Shown here: in pieces, positions 46,216 through 55,504 of the stretch | How the letters are laid out: every line of letters begins with the position of its first letter | Position numbering within the stretch: position 1 is the first letter of the stretch | From: Cytophagales bacterium | GTDB taxonomy: Bacteria; Bacteroidota; Bacteroidia; Cytophagales; Cyclobacteriaceae | DNA length: 64,000 nucleotides | Direction of reading: 5' to 3' | Assembly: GCA_017303805.1 (NCBI GenBank) | Contig: JAFLBQ010000001.1 | Span: 310,001 to 374,000, forward strand | The notes under the pieces: model-generated | What the model was told of the DNA's origin: nothing | Databases searched by the model: none | Seen by the model: only the letters and a program-made list of their open reading frames with translations | Program-made: the position numbers and the translations under genes

Positions 46216-46964
46216 CAGTTTGATTTTACCGATGCCGTTGTTTGCCGTGCCGAAGTTGCCTGTTCTGCTTCCCAGGCTTGCCAGCTTTCTTCTAACTGTG
46301 CCAGCTCTTCTTCAATGCACTGCGAATTAAATGTTTTAGGAAGATGTGGCGCATAACCCGATGACAACTGATTGCCTGAAAGACCACCTGTCCATTCAAA
46401 ATGTCCGGGGTCGTATAAACTGCGCCACCGGCCGCCCCAGCGCAAACCCAACTGTTCGCCTACGGTTCCAATTTTTTTCCACAGCCTGGTATCATGCCAT
46501 TGCGCAACCGAATCCACTACGGGTACAACATCTACCGCAAGGCCGTATTGATGTTTCGATTTGCCTCCGCCTGAGCGAGTGTATTTTTTACCCATACTCT
46601 TGTATTCATTTTGCTTGGCATGCGTGCGATAGGTTTCTACAACGGCCAGTTCAATTCCTTTAGCCCTGCAAAGCACAATAAGTTGTTTCACCTTCTCACG
46701 AAAGTAAGGGTGCAGGGCATCCAGATCGTTAATCATTACCATGTGGCCACGGTCTTTGCCAAAGGTAAAATTCGGTACCGTGCTCCAGGCCGACCAGGCT
46801 TCCGTAACGGTGGAAGGAATGGGTGCTTGTACCTCAAAGCTCACCAACAGTTCAGCCATCAGGTGTTGCTGTTCGGGCAGGTAAGGTGCATTCGCTTGAA
46901 TTAGCTGGGCCTGAATGGTAAAACTCAAAAACCAAAGATTAAAAAACAGGGCTATTCTTGCCAT
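46215..46964 (-). CDS. M15-family peptidoglycan peptidase (D-Ala-D-Ala carboxypeptidase-like)
   Basis: A 249-residue exported protein (MARIALFFNLWFLSFTIQAQ). The M15 zinc site is complete: His and Asp in KSKHQYGLAVDVV and His in DPGHFEW, with the substrate segment VVETYRTHAKQNE upstream. This is close to the M15C L-Ala-D-Glu peptidases and DdCP enzymes that trim peptidoglycan stem peptides. A Glu/Ala-rich tail follows. Its TGA overlaps the GH1 ATG, which suggests co-transcription though a functional link is not obvious. Confidence 0.88.
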   Translation of the reverse strand: MARIALFFNLWFLSFTIQAQLIQANAPYLPEQQHLMAELLVSFEVQAPIPSTVTEAWSAWSTVPNFTFGKDRGHMVMINDLDALHPYFREKVKQLIVLCRAKGIELAVVETYRTHAKQNEYKSMGKKYTRSGGGKSKHQYGLAVDVVPVVDSVAQWHDTRLWKKIGTVGEQLGLRWGGRWRSLYDPGHFEWTGGLSGNQLSSGYAPHLPKTFNSQCIEEELAQLEESWQAWEAEQATSARQTTASVKSN

Positions 46965-47033
46965 TAATGGTTATCTAAACCACAAATGTATAAAATGTAT
47001 TCAATATGCTTCGTTATCAAAGTGTTACCAATC

Positions 47034-47717
47034 TTAAACCCGAACGCCTGATAGCCCGCCATCGGCATGCAGTACCTGCCCGGTTATCCAGCGCGATGAA
47101 TCTGTTAGCAAGAAAGCGGCAAGTCGCGCAATGTCATTCGGGCTACCGATTTGTTGAAGTGGATGGCGTGCGGCCGAGGCCTTTCTTTTCTCTTCGGTAG
47201 CCAGCAGTTTTTCTGCCAGCGGTGTATCGGTTAATGATGGTGCAATGGCATTCACACGTATTTTGGGAGCCCACTCTGCAGCCAGCGATCGGGTAAGACC
47301 TTCAAGGGCGCCTTTGGCTGTGGCTACTGAAGCATGAAACGGCATGCCTTGTTGTACTGCCACACTAGAAAATAAGACTACCGCAGCGTGATTGGAATTT
47401 TTTAAGAGTGGATAAACTTGTTGCAGCACGCGGATAGCTCCGCTTACGTTAACCTCAAAGTCCGTGCGGAAGTCTTGCAGCGTAAGGCGGTGAAAGGGTT
47501 TGAGGTTGATGGTGCCGGGACAATACGCAACACCATGCAGTACCGGTGGAAGTTGTTCTAAATCGAGCGTGGATTCGATGGAGTAGGGTAGCTGGTGTGG
47601 GTGTGCATTTCTGGAAGTAGAAATAACCTGTTTGCCCTGGTGGGATAATTCCTGAACCAACGCCAGGCCAATACCAGTGCGGCCGCCAACAACTAAAAAG
47701 TTTTGTGTATCTGCCAT
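47034..47717 (-). CDS. SDR-family protein lacking the catalytic tyrosine
   Basis: A 227-residue short-chain dehydrogenase-like protein. The cofactor motif is VVGGRTGIG, the Asn of the active site is in FEVNVSG, the Ser is in LFSSVAVQQG, and the Lys is Lys135 in ASVATAKGALEGL. The catalytic Tyr expected four residues before the Lys is Val131. The C-terminal part (IRVNAIAPSLTDTP, WITGQVLHADGGLSGVRV) is standard. It may bind NAD(P) but have changed or no oxidoreductase activity. It is divergent from the TrmH-like gene; the starts are 45 bases apart. Confidence 0.88.
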   Translation of the reverse strand: MADTQNFLVVGGRTGIGLALVQELSHQGKQVISTSRNAHPHQLPYSIESTLDLEQLPPVLHGVAYCPGTINLKPFHRLTLQDFRTDFEVNVSGAIRVLQQVYPLLKNSNHAAVVLFSSVAVQQGMPFHASVATAKGALEGLTRSLAAEWAPKIRVNAIAPSLTDTPLAEKLLATEEKRKASAARHPLQQIGSPNDIARLAAFLLTDSSRWITGQVLHADGGLSGVRV

Positions 47718-47762
47718 CTTTTAGAACTTTGTTTATCAACAACGGGGCAGCCCAATTGTTTT

Positions 47763-48455
47763 ATGGTTACCGAAGCAGAGAAGAATAAGCTACTTACGCA
47801 GCATCTGGCCAACTATATTACCGATCATAAAAAGGAGTTTACCGAGCGTGTACTTTCGTTGCGCACGCGGTACATTACTGTTGTGCTGGAAGGTATTGTG
47901 CAAGCGCAAAACGCCAGTGCCGTCATTCGCACGTGCGAGTGTCTGGGTGTGCAAGACGTGCACGTAGTTGAAAATGAAACCCGGTATGCTGTAAACAAAA
48001 ATGTGGTAAAGGGTTCGTACAAATGGATTGACCTGATCAAATACCGCACCCACGCTACTTCCGGTACACAACAATGCTTTGAAGCCTTGAAACGGAAGGG
48101 TTACAAAATTCTGGTTACCGATCCGGCCCCGGATGGGAAATCGGTTTTTGAGATCCCGGTAACAGAAAAAATAGCGCTGGTAATGGGCAACGAATTGTAC
48201 GGCATTACAGACTATGCGCGGGCTCATGCCGATGAGAAGGTACATATCCCTATGCAAGGGTTTACCGAAAGCCTGAATATCTCGGTAAGCGCTGCCTTAT
48301 GCCTGCAGGCTTTATTGCCGCGCATCCGAAATTCAGTTTTACCCTGGCAGCTTACTGAAACCGAAAAGGATTTCATCCGATTGCAATGGTACCGTAAAAT
48401 GGTAAGACGTGTTGAAATAATGGAACGCGAATTTCTAAAAACTTTAGTCGGGTAG
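47763..48455 (+). CDS. TrmH-family tRNA/rRNA 2'-O-methyltransferase
   Basis: A 230-residue SpoU-class methyltransferase with the three family motifs: motif 1 VLEGIVQAQNASAVIRTCECLGVQDVHVVE, motif 2 IALVMGNELYGIT, and motif 3 IPMQGFTESLNISVSAALCLQALL, which form the AdoMet-binding knot. The N-terminal (LRTRYITVVLEG) and C-terminal extensions resemble TrmH, which methylates G18 of tRNA. The ATG at 47763 (MVTEAEKNK) is used; an earlier in-frame start only adds a cysteine-rich unrelated lead over the promoter region of the divergent gene. Confidence 0.9.
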   Translation: MVTEAEKNKLLTQHLANYITDHKKEFTERVLSLRTRYITVVLEGIVQAQNASAVIRTCECLGVQDVHVVENETRYAVNKNVVKGSYKWIDLIKYRTHATSGTQQCFEALKRKGYKILVTDPAPDGKSVFEIPVTEKIALVMGNELYGITDYARAHADEKVHIPMQGFTESLNISVSAALCLQALLPRIRNSVLPWQLTETEKDFIRLQWYRKMVRRVEIMEREFLKTLVG

Positions 48456-48486
48456 GTCAACCTTCAAAGACTCATTAAACTTTCAT

Positions 48487-48494
48487 TATCTTTG
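48487..48494 (+). promoter_or_regulatory. -7 element before SanA-like gene
   Basis: TATCTTTG fully matches TAnnTTTG and lies 27 bases before the ATG at 48522. Confidence 0.5.
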
Positions 48495-48521
48495 ATGTGG
48501 CCTTAATCATTTTTTAAACTT

Positions 48522-49172
48522 ATGAAGCTGCGCTGGAGGAAAATCGTGTGGATGACGGGAATAACCGTTGGTATTATTATACTGATTGTGTGGACAACCA
48601 ACCTGTGGGTAATTTCCAGTACGCAAAGCCGGGTGTTAACAGACTACCGCCACCTGCCCGATAGTGGTGTTGCGCTGGTGCTGGGTACCAGCCATCGGTT
48701 GAGCAATGGAGACCCCAACCCATTTTTTCATAACCGCATGGAAACAGCCGCTGCCTTGTACCAACAAGGTAAAATTGTACACTTTATTGTAAGTGGCGAT
48801 AACCGCACCAAGTATTATAATGAGCCACTCGAAATGCAGAAGGCCTTAATTAAATTGGGTGTGCCCGCCACTGCTATTACATTAGATTACGCAGGGTTGC
48901 GAACCCTCGATTCCATTGTGCGATGCAAAGAGATTTTTGGCCAGCAATCCATTACTATTATTACACAACCCTTTCATAGTTACCGCGCCCTGTTTATTAG
49001 CGATTATTACAAGGTAAATGCGGTAGCGCTGGTGGCCAGCGAACCAGAAGACGAGCGGGCGACCCGCGTGTATGCCCGCGAATACCTGGCTCGCGCCAAA
49101 GCCGTATTAGACCTGTACCTGTTGGGTACCGAGCCCCGTCATCTGGGCGACAAAGAACCCATCCAGATTTAG
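48522..49172 (+). CDS. SanA/YdcF-like DUF218 membrane protein
   Basis: A 216-residue protein with one N-terminal transmembrane helix (WMTGITVGIIILIVWTTNLWV) and a periplasmic DUF218 domain: VALVLGTSHRLSNGDPNPFFHNRMETAAALYQQGKI, FIVSGDN, DYAGLRTLDSIVR and IITQPFHSYRALFIS. The order and the TSHRLSNG motif match SanA, which affects envelope permeability (vancomycin exclusion) in Enterobacteria by an unknown mechanism. It is followed after about 100 bases by the DUF5686 gene. Confidence 0.88.
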   Translation: MKLRWRKIVWMTGITVGIIILIVWTTNLWVISSTQSRVLTDYRHLPDSGVALVLGTSHRLSNGDPNPFFHNRMETAAALYQQGKIVHFIVSGDNRTKYYNEPLEMQKALIKLGVPATAITLDYAGLRTLDSIVRCKEIFGQQSITIITQPFHSYRALFISDYYKVNAVALVASEPEDERATRVYAREYLARAKAVLDLYLLGTEPRHLGDKEPIQI

Positions 49173-49277
49173 AAAATTATCGGAAGGCCGCCTGCCGTGG
49201 TGCAACTCCATCGTTTAAATGTTATTTTTGATTTTCCAATCTTCAAATTGTTTTGTGTTGTGGGTAGAACAGACCGA

Positions 49278-51776
49278 TTGAAAGCAATGTTGATTATGCT
49301 GGCCGTATTATTAGGCGGCAGCTTTTATGCATCCGCGCAAGAAACCATTATCTCGGGCAAAGTAACCGATGCGGGTTCAGGCGATCCGATTCCATTTGCC
49401 AACATCGTATTTAAAGGTACTACCATTGGCACCACCACCGACTTTGATGGAAACTTTTTAATTAAGACGGCTAACCCTACCGATACCCTGCTGGCCTCGT
49501 ACATCGGGTACAAAGTCCGGGGCAAATTTGTTCGAAAGGGTGTTAAACAGGTAATCAACTTCCAATTGGTAGAAGAAGTAACCAACCTGCAGGAGGTAAT
49601 TGTGAAAGCCGGAGAAAACCCTGCTTTTGAAATTTTGCGCAAAGTAGTGCGTAACAAAAACAACAACGACAAACGCAAACTAACCGCCTACGAATACGAT
49701 ACCTATACCAAAATTGAAATTGATGTAGATAATATCTCTGATAAGTTTCGCGAACGAAAAATGGTAAAGCGCATTACACAGGTGCTGGACAGTGTGGAGC
49801 GCATTGCAGGCGAAGACGGCAAACCCATCCTGCCCTTGTTCATTACAGAAAGTGTTTCCAAAGTATATTACCGCGATAACCCCTCGCTCAAAAAAGAACA
49901 TATTCTAAAAACTAAAATAAGTGGGGTGGGTGTGGAAGATGGCTCCACGGTTACCCAAATGGTAGGGTCTTCTTTTCAGGAGTATAACTTTTATCAAAAC
50001 TGGCTGAATATACTCTCGAAAGAATTTGTTTCGCCTATTGCCGATGGCTGGCGCATTTATTACGACTACGACCTTACCGATAGTTTATATGTGGGCGAAG
50101 ATTACTGCTACCGCCTCGATTTCTTTCCGCGCAGTCCGCAAGACCTGGCATTTACCGGCACTATGTGGATAACCAAAAAAGATTACGCCCTTAAGCAAAT
50201 GGATGCCAGCATGGGTAAGCAAGCCAATCTTAATTTCATTGAGAAAATCAGGATTCAACAAGAGTTAACCAAAACGGACTTAGGCGCATGGGTGCCCATT
50301 AAAAACCGGGTGTTAATAGACGTAGGGCAGTTGGGTAAAAACAATGCCGGCATGCTGGCAAAATTTTACACCAGCAATAAAAATATTATTACCAACAATC
50401 CCCGGCCACCGGTCTTCTACGAGCGCGCCATCGAAATGGCCGAAGAGGCGCGACTTAAACAAGACGATGCCGCCTGGGACTCTCTTCGCCACGAGCCCTT
50501 ATCGGAAACCGAGCGGAACGTGTACAGAATGATTGATACCCTGCGCAACATACCCATTGTAAAAACCTACACCGATATTTTTAAAGTACTGATAGGCGGC
50601 TACTACAGTATAGGAAAAGTAGAAGTAGGCCCTTACCTCAACTTTGTTACCTGGAATAATATTGAAGGCTGGCGCATTCAAAGCGGATTAAAAACAACGT
50701 ATCAGTTTAGTAAGAAGTGGGTACTGCAAGGACAGTTGGGTTATGGATTTAAAGATGAGAGAATAAAGTACCTTGCTTCGGCACAATATATTTTATCGCG
50801 CCAACGCTGGACAACCCTTTCGTTCAGGGCCCGCAGCGATTTAGGGCGCCTGGGTGTGGACGATGAGAACCTGGCCGACAATCCGATTTTTTTAGCTGCC
50901 ACCCGCTGGGGCTTCTTTCGCAGAGGTTTTTATACCGATGAATACCGTGCAGCCTTTCAACGCGAACTCTTTAAGGGTTACTCGCAACGCGTGTCATTTC
51001 GCCACTGGACGTTTGACCCAACCTTTGACTTTGGCTACTTCAAACCTCCTGGCGGTACGGGCGATCCGATTTTAAGCCGGTTTCAAACTTCGGAGGTAAG
51101 CATCGAATCGCGCTATGCACGCGATGAGGTTTTTTTACAAGACGATAACGACCGCATTAGCCTGGGCACCAATCAGTGGCCCGTACTAACTGTAAAATAT
51201 ACACACGGTTTTAGTGGTGTGTTCGGCAGCGACTTCGACTACGATAAATTGCGCGCTAATCTTACCAAGCGAATTAAAACCGGGCCGTTTGGTGTTGCTT
51301 ACGTTACCGTTACCGGTGAGTATGTTTTTAATCCTATCCCGTATCCATTGCTATCGCTGCACTTGGGCAATCAGTCGCCCATCTATTCTTCGTTTACCTA
51401 TAACCTTATGAACTTTGGTGAATTTGTAAGCGACCGGTATGTATCGGTTCAATACCGGCAATACCTGGAAGGTTTTTTATTAAACCGCATTCCGCTGCTT
51501 AACAAATTAAAGTGGCGGCTGCTGGCAACTTCAAACGTAGTGGTGGGGGGCATGCGCCAATCCAATCGCAACCTGATTGCAGCCACCACGCCCGAGGGCC
51601 AGCCCACGTTGCAAGCAGGCTACTTTAGAAACAGCAAGCCCTATGTTGAGCTGGGTTATGGCGTAGAAAATATTTTTAAAATTTTCCGGATAGATTTTGT
51701 GCATCGCATCTCGTACCTCGATAATCCTGATGCCCGTAAATTCGGAATTTTGTTTTCAGCCTGGCTCCAGTTGTGA
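49278..51776 (+). CDS. DUF5686 outer membrane protein with carboxypeptidase-like domain
   Basis: A protein of about 832 residues. After a signal peptide (MLIMLAVLLGGSFYASAQ) a carboxypeptidase-regulatory-like domain follows (ISGKVTDAGSGDPIPFANIVFKGT), then the DUF5686 region (EILRKVVRNKNNND, DFFPRSPQDLAFTGTMWI) and a C-terminal beta barrel of about 350 residues that ends FGILFSAWLQL. This is a Bacteroidota surface or outer membrane family of unknown role. The frame is open to a GTG at 49197, but that adds 27 unrelated residues. TTG at 49278 gives an n-region with a lysine before ATG 49287; either is possible. Confidence 0.82.
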   Translation: MKAMLIMLAVLLGGSFYASAQETIISGKVTDAGSGDPIPFANIVFKGTTIGTTTDFDGNFLIKTANPTDTLLASYIGYKVRGKFVRKGVKQVINFQLVEEVTNLQEVIVKAGENPAFEILRKVVRNKNNNDKRKLTAYEYDTYTKIEIDVDNISDKFRERKMVKRITQVLDSVERIAGEDGKPILPLFITESVSKVYYRDNPSLKKEHILKTKISGVGVEDGSTVTQMVGSSFQEYNFYQNWLNILSKEFVSPIADGWRIYYDYDLTDSLYVGEDYCYRLDFFPRSPQDLAFTGTMWITKKDYALKQMDASMGKQANLNFIEKIRIQQELTKTDLGAWVPIKNRVLIDVGQLGKNNAGMLAKFYTSNKNIITNNPRPPVFYERAIEMAEEARLKQDDAAWDSLRHEPLSETERNVYRMIDTLRNIPIVKTYTDIFKVLIGGYYSIGKVEVGPYLNFVTWNNIEGWRIQSGLKTTYQFSKKWVLQGQLGYGFKDERIKYLASAQYILSRQRWTTLSFRARSDLGRLGVDDENLADNPIFLAATRWGFFRRGFYTDEYRAAFQRELFKGYSQRVSFRHWTFDPTFDFGYFKPPGGTGDPILSRFQTSEVSIESRYARDEVFLQDDNDRISLGTNQWPVLTVKYTHGFSGVFGSDFDYDKLRANLTKRIKTGPFGVAYVTVTGEYVFNPIPYPLLSLHLGNQSPIYSSFTYNLMNFGEFVSDRYVSVQYRQYLEGFLLNRIPLLNKLKWRLLATSNVVVGGMRQSNRNLIAATTPEGQPTLQAGYFRNSKPYVELGYGVENIFKIFRIDFVHRISYLDNPDARKFGILFSAWLQL

Positions 51777-51810
51777 TGGCCCTAGGTAAGCAACTCAACC
51801 TTTAAACAAG

Positions 51811-51834
51811 TATGGTAAGAAAATACCATATTTG
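51811..51834 (+). promoter_or_regulatory. inverted repeat and -7-like element upstream of thrS
   Basis: TATGGTA (51811-51817) and TACCATA (51824-51830) form a perfect inverted repeat around AGAAAA. The right arm runs into CATATTTG (51827-51834), a -7-like sequence followed by CACC, 21 bases before the thrS ATG. This layout would place a symmetric protein site directly over the promoter. Confidence 0.4.
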
Positions 51835-51855
51835 CACCTCCAAAAAATTAGTTTG

Positions 51856-53793
51856 ATGAGCGAAGTTACTATTACATTACCCGATGGCTCGGCCCGTAAA
51901 TTTGCAGCCGGGGTTAAGGGTATCGAAATCGCGCAAAGCATTAGCGAGGGGCTTGCACGCAACGCCCTGGCCATAGAAGTAAATGGCGAAATCTGGGATT
52001 TGAGCCGGCCTATCACAGGCGATGCAGCCATAAAAATTTTTACGTGGAACGATAAGGGTGGGAAGTATGCCTTCTGGCATTCATCGGCTCACCTTTTTGC
52101 CGAAGCCCTGGAGGCGCTTTACCCCGGTGTGAAATTTGGAATTGGCCCGCCCATAGAAAATGGATTCTACTACGATGTGGATTTAGGCGACCGCCCTTTC
52201 GGGGATGAAGAATTGGCTGCCGTTGAAAAAAAGATGACGGAGCTGGCCAAAACCAACAGCCCATTTGTAAGACGCGATGTTTCCAAGAAAGAAGCCATCG
52301 AGTACTTTACCAGAAAAGGTGATGAGTACAAACTGGAATTAATTGATGGCCTGGCCGATGGATCGATTACGTTTTACCAGCAAGGTAATTTTGTGGACTT
52401 ATGTCGCGGGCCCCACATTCCTGCTACGGGTACAATTAAAGCAATCAAACTACTTAGTGTTGCCGGTGCGTACTGGCGTGGCGATGAGAAGAACAAGATG
52501 CTGAAACGCATTTATGGCATCACATTCCCCAAGCAAAAGGAACTGGACGAGTACTTGCACGTATTAGAAGAAGCCAAAAAGCGCGACCACCGGAAGCTGG
52601 GTAAAGAATTAGAACTCTTTGCTTTCTCAGACAAGGTAGGGCAAGGGCTGCCGCTATGGTTGCCGAAGGGTACCATTTTGCGCGAGCGGCTGGAGCAGTT
52701 TATGCGCAGAGCCCAGATTCGGGCCGGCTACGATCCGGTAGTTACTCCTCACATCGGCAGCAAGCAATTATATGTTACCTCGGGGCATTACGAAAAGTAT
52801 GGCAAAGATTCTTTTCAACCCATACATACACCCGATGAAAACGAGGAGTTCTTGCTTAAGCCAATGAACTGCCCGCATCACTGCGAGATATATAAAGTAA
52901 AACCAAGGTCATACAAAGACTTGCCCATTCGGTTGGCTGAGTTTGGAACAGTATATCGGTACGAACAGAGCGGTGAGTTGCACGGCTTAACCCGCGTGCG
53001 CGGCTTTACGCAGGACGATGCTCATATTTTCTGCCGCCCCGATCAGGTGAAGAACGAATTCATAAAAGTGATTGACCTCGTGTTGTTTGTGTTCAAGTCG
53101 TTGGGCTTCGAGAATTACACAGCCCAGGTTTCGTTGCGCGATGCGGAGAACAAAGCAAAGTACATTGGCGAAGATGCCCTGTGGGAGCGGGCGGAACGCG
53201 AAATTCAGGAGGCAGCCGATGAGCGCGGTTTGAAAACAATTGCAGTAAAGGGCGAAGCCGCCTTTTATGGTCCCAAGCTTGATTTTATGGTAAAAGATGC
53301 CCTCGGTCGTAGCTGGCAGTTGGGCACTATACAAGTTGATTATCAACTGCCACAGCGCTTTGAGTTGGAATACATAGGCTCCGATAACCAAAAACACCGG
53401 CCGGTAATGATTCACCGGGCCCCATTTGGGTCTATGGAGCGGTTTGTGGCTGTGTTAATTGAGCACTGCGCAGGTAACTTCCCACTGTGGCTGGCCCCAG
53501 AGCAGTTGGCGGTGCTGCCAATTTCCGAACGCTTTAACGAGTATGCCCAACAGGTTTTGGATACCCTCAAGAACACCGACATCCGTGGTTTCCTTGACGA
53601 CCGAAACGAAAAGATTGGTCGTAAAATACGCGATGCCGAAGTTAGCAAAGTGCCGTTTATGCTTTTGGTGGGCGAAAAAGAGGCCGCAGAAGGAAAGGTG
53701 GCGGTGCGCAAGCATGGCTTGGGCGACCAGGGTGTAATGGATTTGAAAGAATTTGTTACCCAGTTTGCGGCTGATTTTGCGCTTCCGGCATAA
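51856..53793 (+). CDS. thrS: threonine-tRNA ligase
   Basis: A class II synthetase of 645 residues. It has the N-terminal TGS domain ([16 protein letters not shown]), the editing domain with [16 protein letters not shown] and the Cys/His metal-like site DLCRGPHIP, the catalytic core with motif 2 [39 protein letters not shown] (zinc Cys), motif 3 [18 protein letters not shown], and the C-terminal anticodon domain ([15 protein letters not shown]). The ATG at 51856 (MSEVTITLP) is chosen because upstream in-frame codons run into the promoter. It heads thrS-infC-rpmI-rplT, the usual bacterial order. Confidence 0.98.
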   Translation: MSEVTITLPDGSARKFAAGVKGIEIAQSISEGLARNALAIEVNGEIWDLSRPITGDAAIKIFTWNDKGGKYAFWHSSAHLFAEALEALYPGVKFGIGPPIENGFYYDVDLGDRPFGDEELAAVEKKMTELAKTNSPFVRRDVSKKEAIEYFTRKGDEYKLELIDGLADGSITFYQQGNFVDLCRGPHIPATGTIKAIKLLSVAGAYWRGDEKNKMLKRIYGITFPKQKELDEYLHVLEEAKKRDHRKLGKELELFAFSDKVGQGLPLWLPKGTILRERLEQFMRRAQIRAGYDPVVTPHIGSKQLYVTSGHYEKYGKDSFQPIHTPDENEEFLLKPMNCPHHCEIYKVKPRSYKDLPIRLAEFGTVYRYEQSGELHGLTRVRGFTQDDAHIFCRPDQVKNEFIKVIDLVLFVFKSLGFENYTAQVSLRDAENKAKYIGEDALWERAEREIQEAADERGLKTIAVKGEAAFYGPKLDFMVKDALGRSWQLGTIQVDYQLPQRFELEYIGSDNQKHRPVMIHRAPFGSMERFVAVLIEHCAGNFPLWLAPEQLAVLPISERFNEYAQQVLDTLKNTDIRGFLDDRNEKIGRKIRDAEVSKVPFMLLVGEKEAAEGKVAVRKHGLGDQGVMDLKEFVTQFAADFALPA

Positions 53794-53838
53794 GCCTTAA
53801 CCTTTGTATTCAGTATTTTGATAAACGGAAAAAAGGGC

Positions 53839-53846
53839 GATATTTG
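53839..53846 (+). promoter_or_regulatory. candidate -7 element before infC
   Basis: GATATTTG followed by CAGCCCTG, seven of eight matches to TAnnTTTG, lies 58 bases before the infC GTG. It suggests infC-rpmI-rplT may have a promoter of its own in addition to read-through from thrS. Confidence 0.35.
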
Positions 53847-53904
53847 CAGCCCTGTATGCCGAACAGGCTGTTTTTAGTAAAAAGTAAGAATTTAAACCCA
53901 ACGA

Positions 53905-54477
53905 GTGGCAGGATTTCCAGGTAGTGACCGCCCACGGCCCTTCATCAGGGGCCCGCGGAGAGTAGTAGAAGAACCGTATCGTGTAAACGAGCGCATTCTT
54001 GCCCAACGGGTAAGGGTGGTAGGAGAAAACATTAAAGTTGATGTGTACCCTACATCGGTGGCTATTAAAATGGCGCAAGAGCAGGGGCTAGACCTGGTGG
54101 AGATTTCTCCCAACGCAGACCCTCCGGTTTGCAAAATAATCGACTACTCTAAGTTTAAATACGAGCAAAAGAAGAAGCAGAAAGAGATCAAGGCCAACGC
54201 CCAGAAAACAATCCTGAAAGAGATTCGATTTGGGCCTAACACCGATGATCACGACTTTAATTTTAAGGTAAAACATGCCGAGAACTTCCTGAAGGAAGGA
54301 GCGAAGGTGAAAGCCTACGTTCATTTTGCAGGTCGTTCAATTGTGTACAAAGAGCGCGGAGAAATTTTGTTGCTCAAGTTTGCGCAGGCACTGGAAGAAT
54401 TGGGCAAAGTAGAGCAAATGCCTAAGCTGGAAGGTAAGCGCATGTACATGATGGTAGCGCCAAAAGGAAAGAAGTAA
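53905..54477 (+). CDS. infC: translation initiation factor IF-3
   Basis: A 190-residue IF-3 with an N-terminal domain ([51 protein letters not shown]) and a C-terminal domain ([44 protein letters not shown]). The start is GTG: an in-frame TAA lies only three codons upstream and no ATG or ATT is available, so IF-3 here does not use the rare AUU start known from E. coli. The N-terminal lead ([16 protein letters not shown]) is longer than usual and basic. Confidence 0.97.
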   Translation: MAGFPGSDRPRPFIRGPRRVVEEPYRVNERILAQRVRVVGENIKVDVYPTSVAIKMAQEQGLDLVEISPNADPPVCKIIDYSKFKYEQKKKQKEIKANAQKTILKEIRFGPNTDDHDFNFKVKHAENFLKEGAKVKAYVHFAGRSIVYKERGEILLLKFAQALEELGKVEQMPKLEGKRMYMMVAPKGKK

Positions 54478-54494
54478 GTTTAAATAATAAGTAG

Positions 54495-54695
54495 ATGCCT
54501 AAGTTAAAAACCAAGTCAGGGGCTAAAAAGCGGTTTAAGGTTACCGGCACCGGTAAGATTAAGCGCAAGAAAGCATACAAGCGCCACATCCTGACAAAGA
54601 AAGAGACTAAACAGAAAAGAAGATTGGGTAATGCCACCACCGTTAAGAAAGTTGACGAGGGTAACATCAAGCCTATGCTTCCTTATCTCGTTTAA
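54495..54695 (+). CDS. rpmI: ribosomal protein bL35
   Basis: A 66-residue, very basic protein starting [31 protein letters not shown] in outline, the classic bL35 pattern, with [13 protein letters not shown] and the end MLPYLV. It follows infC by 17 bases, as in most bacteria, and binds 23S rRNA in the large subunit. Confidence 0.98.
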   Translation: MPKLKTKSGAKKRFKVTGTGKIKRKKAYKRHILTKKETKQKRRLGNATTVKKVDEGNIKPMLPYLV

Positions 54696-54833
54696 TCCGT
54701 ACAGTCGGATACCGTTTTTCCTGCGGTACTAACAGGAGTGTTTAGTCTGCCCGCATGTAGCTGGCAGGATGTTTAACCCGGCACTTGGCCTGCAAGATTC
54801 CTACCGGAACGCCAACGCCAAAAAAATTAAGTT
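54696..54833 (+). other. 138-base rpmI-rplT spacer with several possible hairpins
   Basis: This gap is much longer than the few tens of bases usual between rpmI and rplT. Short stems can be drawn: TACCG/CGGTA around a T-rich loop (near 54710-54735), CTGCC/GGCAG (near 54752-54770), and CCGG/CCGG flanking a CTTG/CAAG stem (near 54778-54810). It could be a leader that bL20 binds to control its own synthesis, but no known L20 leader consensus was recognised. Confidence 0.25.
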
Positions 54834-55178
54834 ATGCCACGTTCAGTAAACAGTGTTGCATCAAGAGCCAAGCGCAAGCGCGTGTTGGAACTGGCCAAAG
54901 GGTACTTTGGTCGTAAAAAAAATGTTTGGACTGTAGCGAAGAATGCAGTCGAAAAAGGGTTGGTATATGCCTACCGCGATCGGAAAGCCAGAAAGCGCGA
55001 TTTTCGTGCACTGTGGATTGCCCGTATTAATGCCGGGGTAAGAGTTCACGGTCTTTCGTACTCAGAGTTTATCGGCAAATTGAAAAAATCCGGAATTGAT
55101 TTGAACCGCAAGGTTTTGGCTGACTTGGCCATGAATCATCCGGCAGCTTTCGAAGCTGTTGTGAAAAAGGTGAAATAA
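54834..55178 (+). CDS. rplT: ribosomal protein bL20
   Basis: A 114-residue basic protein with the bL20 pattern: [26 protein letters not shown] in outline, then [51 protein letters not shown]. It is a primary 23S rRNA binder needed early in large-subunit assembly. A strong terminator follows 26 bases after the stop, closing the thrS-infC-rpmI-rplT unit. Confidence 0.98.
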   Translation: MPRSVNSVASRAKRKRVLELAKGYFGRKKNVWTVAKNAVEKGLVYAYRDRKARKRDFRALWIARINAGVRVHGLSYSEFIGKLKKSGIDLNRKVLADLAMNHPAAFEAVVKKVK

Positions 55179-55204
55179 TCCTTTCGGATCGCATCAAAAT
55201 TAAG

Positions 55205-55232
55205 CCCCGCTCAGTCGGGGTTTTTTATTTTT
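55205..55232 (+). terminator. rho-independent terminator after rplT
   Basis: CCCCG pairs with CGGGG around CTCAGT, followed directly by TTTTTTATTTTT. A textbook intrinsic terminator. Confidence 0.9.
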
Positions 55233-55237
55233 GGGGT

Positions 55238-55429
55238 ATGTCAAAGTCGAAAAAAATTTTTGCAGGGCTGGCTGCAGTATTTGTTGTGTTGCTATTCTAT
55301 GCAAGTTATGATATCAGTTCCCGAACTACTTTTCCAGGCTCTAAACCACAGCTAAAGGAACGGATTGAAGAGCAATTTTTGAAAAGAGATAGCTTACAGA
55401 AGGACTCAACAAAAGCCATTCAACGATAA
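55238..55429 (+). CDS. small single-pass membrane protein
   Basis: A 63-residue protein starting MSKSKKIFAGLAAVFVVLLFYASYDI: a basic cytoplasmic lead, one transmembrane helix (about residues 8-24), then a charged tail (KERIEEQFLKRDSLQKDS) that can form a helix. Similar tiny membrane proteins occur widely in Bacteroidota with no assigned function. It starts only six bases after the rplT terminator T tract, so its mRNA must begin inside or just before that structure or arise by read-through. Confidence 0.6.
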   Translation: MSKSKKIFAGLAAVFVVLLFYASYDISSRTTFPGSKPQLKERIEEQFLKRDSLQKDSTKAIQR

Positions 55430-55474
55430 ATCCGGCAGGTAGTCAGAATTAGCTGCATCCAATCGGATGAGAAT

Positions 55475-55504
55475 TTTGTGATTTAATACCCTGCTGTACT
55501 TTAG
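55475..55504 (+). promoter_or_regulatory. candidate promoter at the left 73-bp repeat
   Basis: TTTG at 55475-55478 and TACTTTAG at 55497-55504 (seven of eight matches to TAnnTTTG) are separated by 18 bases, close to the Bacteroidota promoter layout. Transcription would start within the first bases of the 73-bp repeat, which ends in a terminator-like hairpin, so a short non-coding transcript is possible. Confidence 0.35.

Noticed and set aside
47703-47762. Longer start for the TrmH-like gene
   Set aside because: The first 20 residues are cysteine-rich and unlike the family, and overlap the start of the divergent SDR gene.
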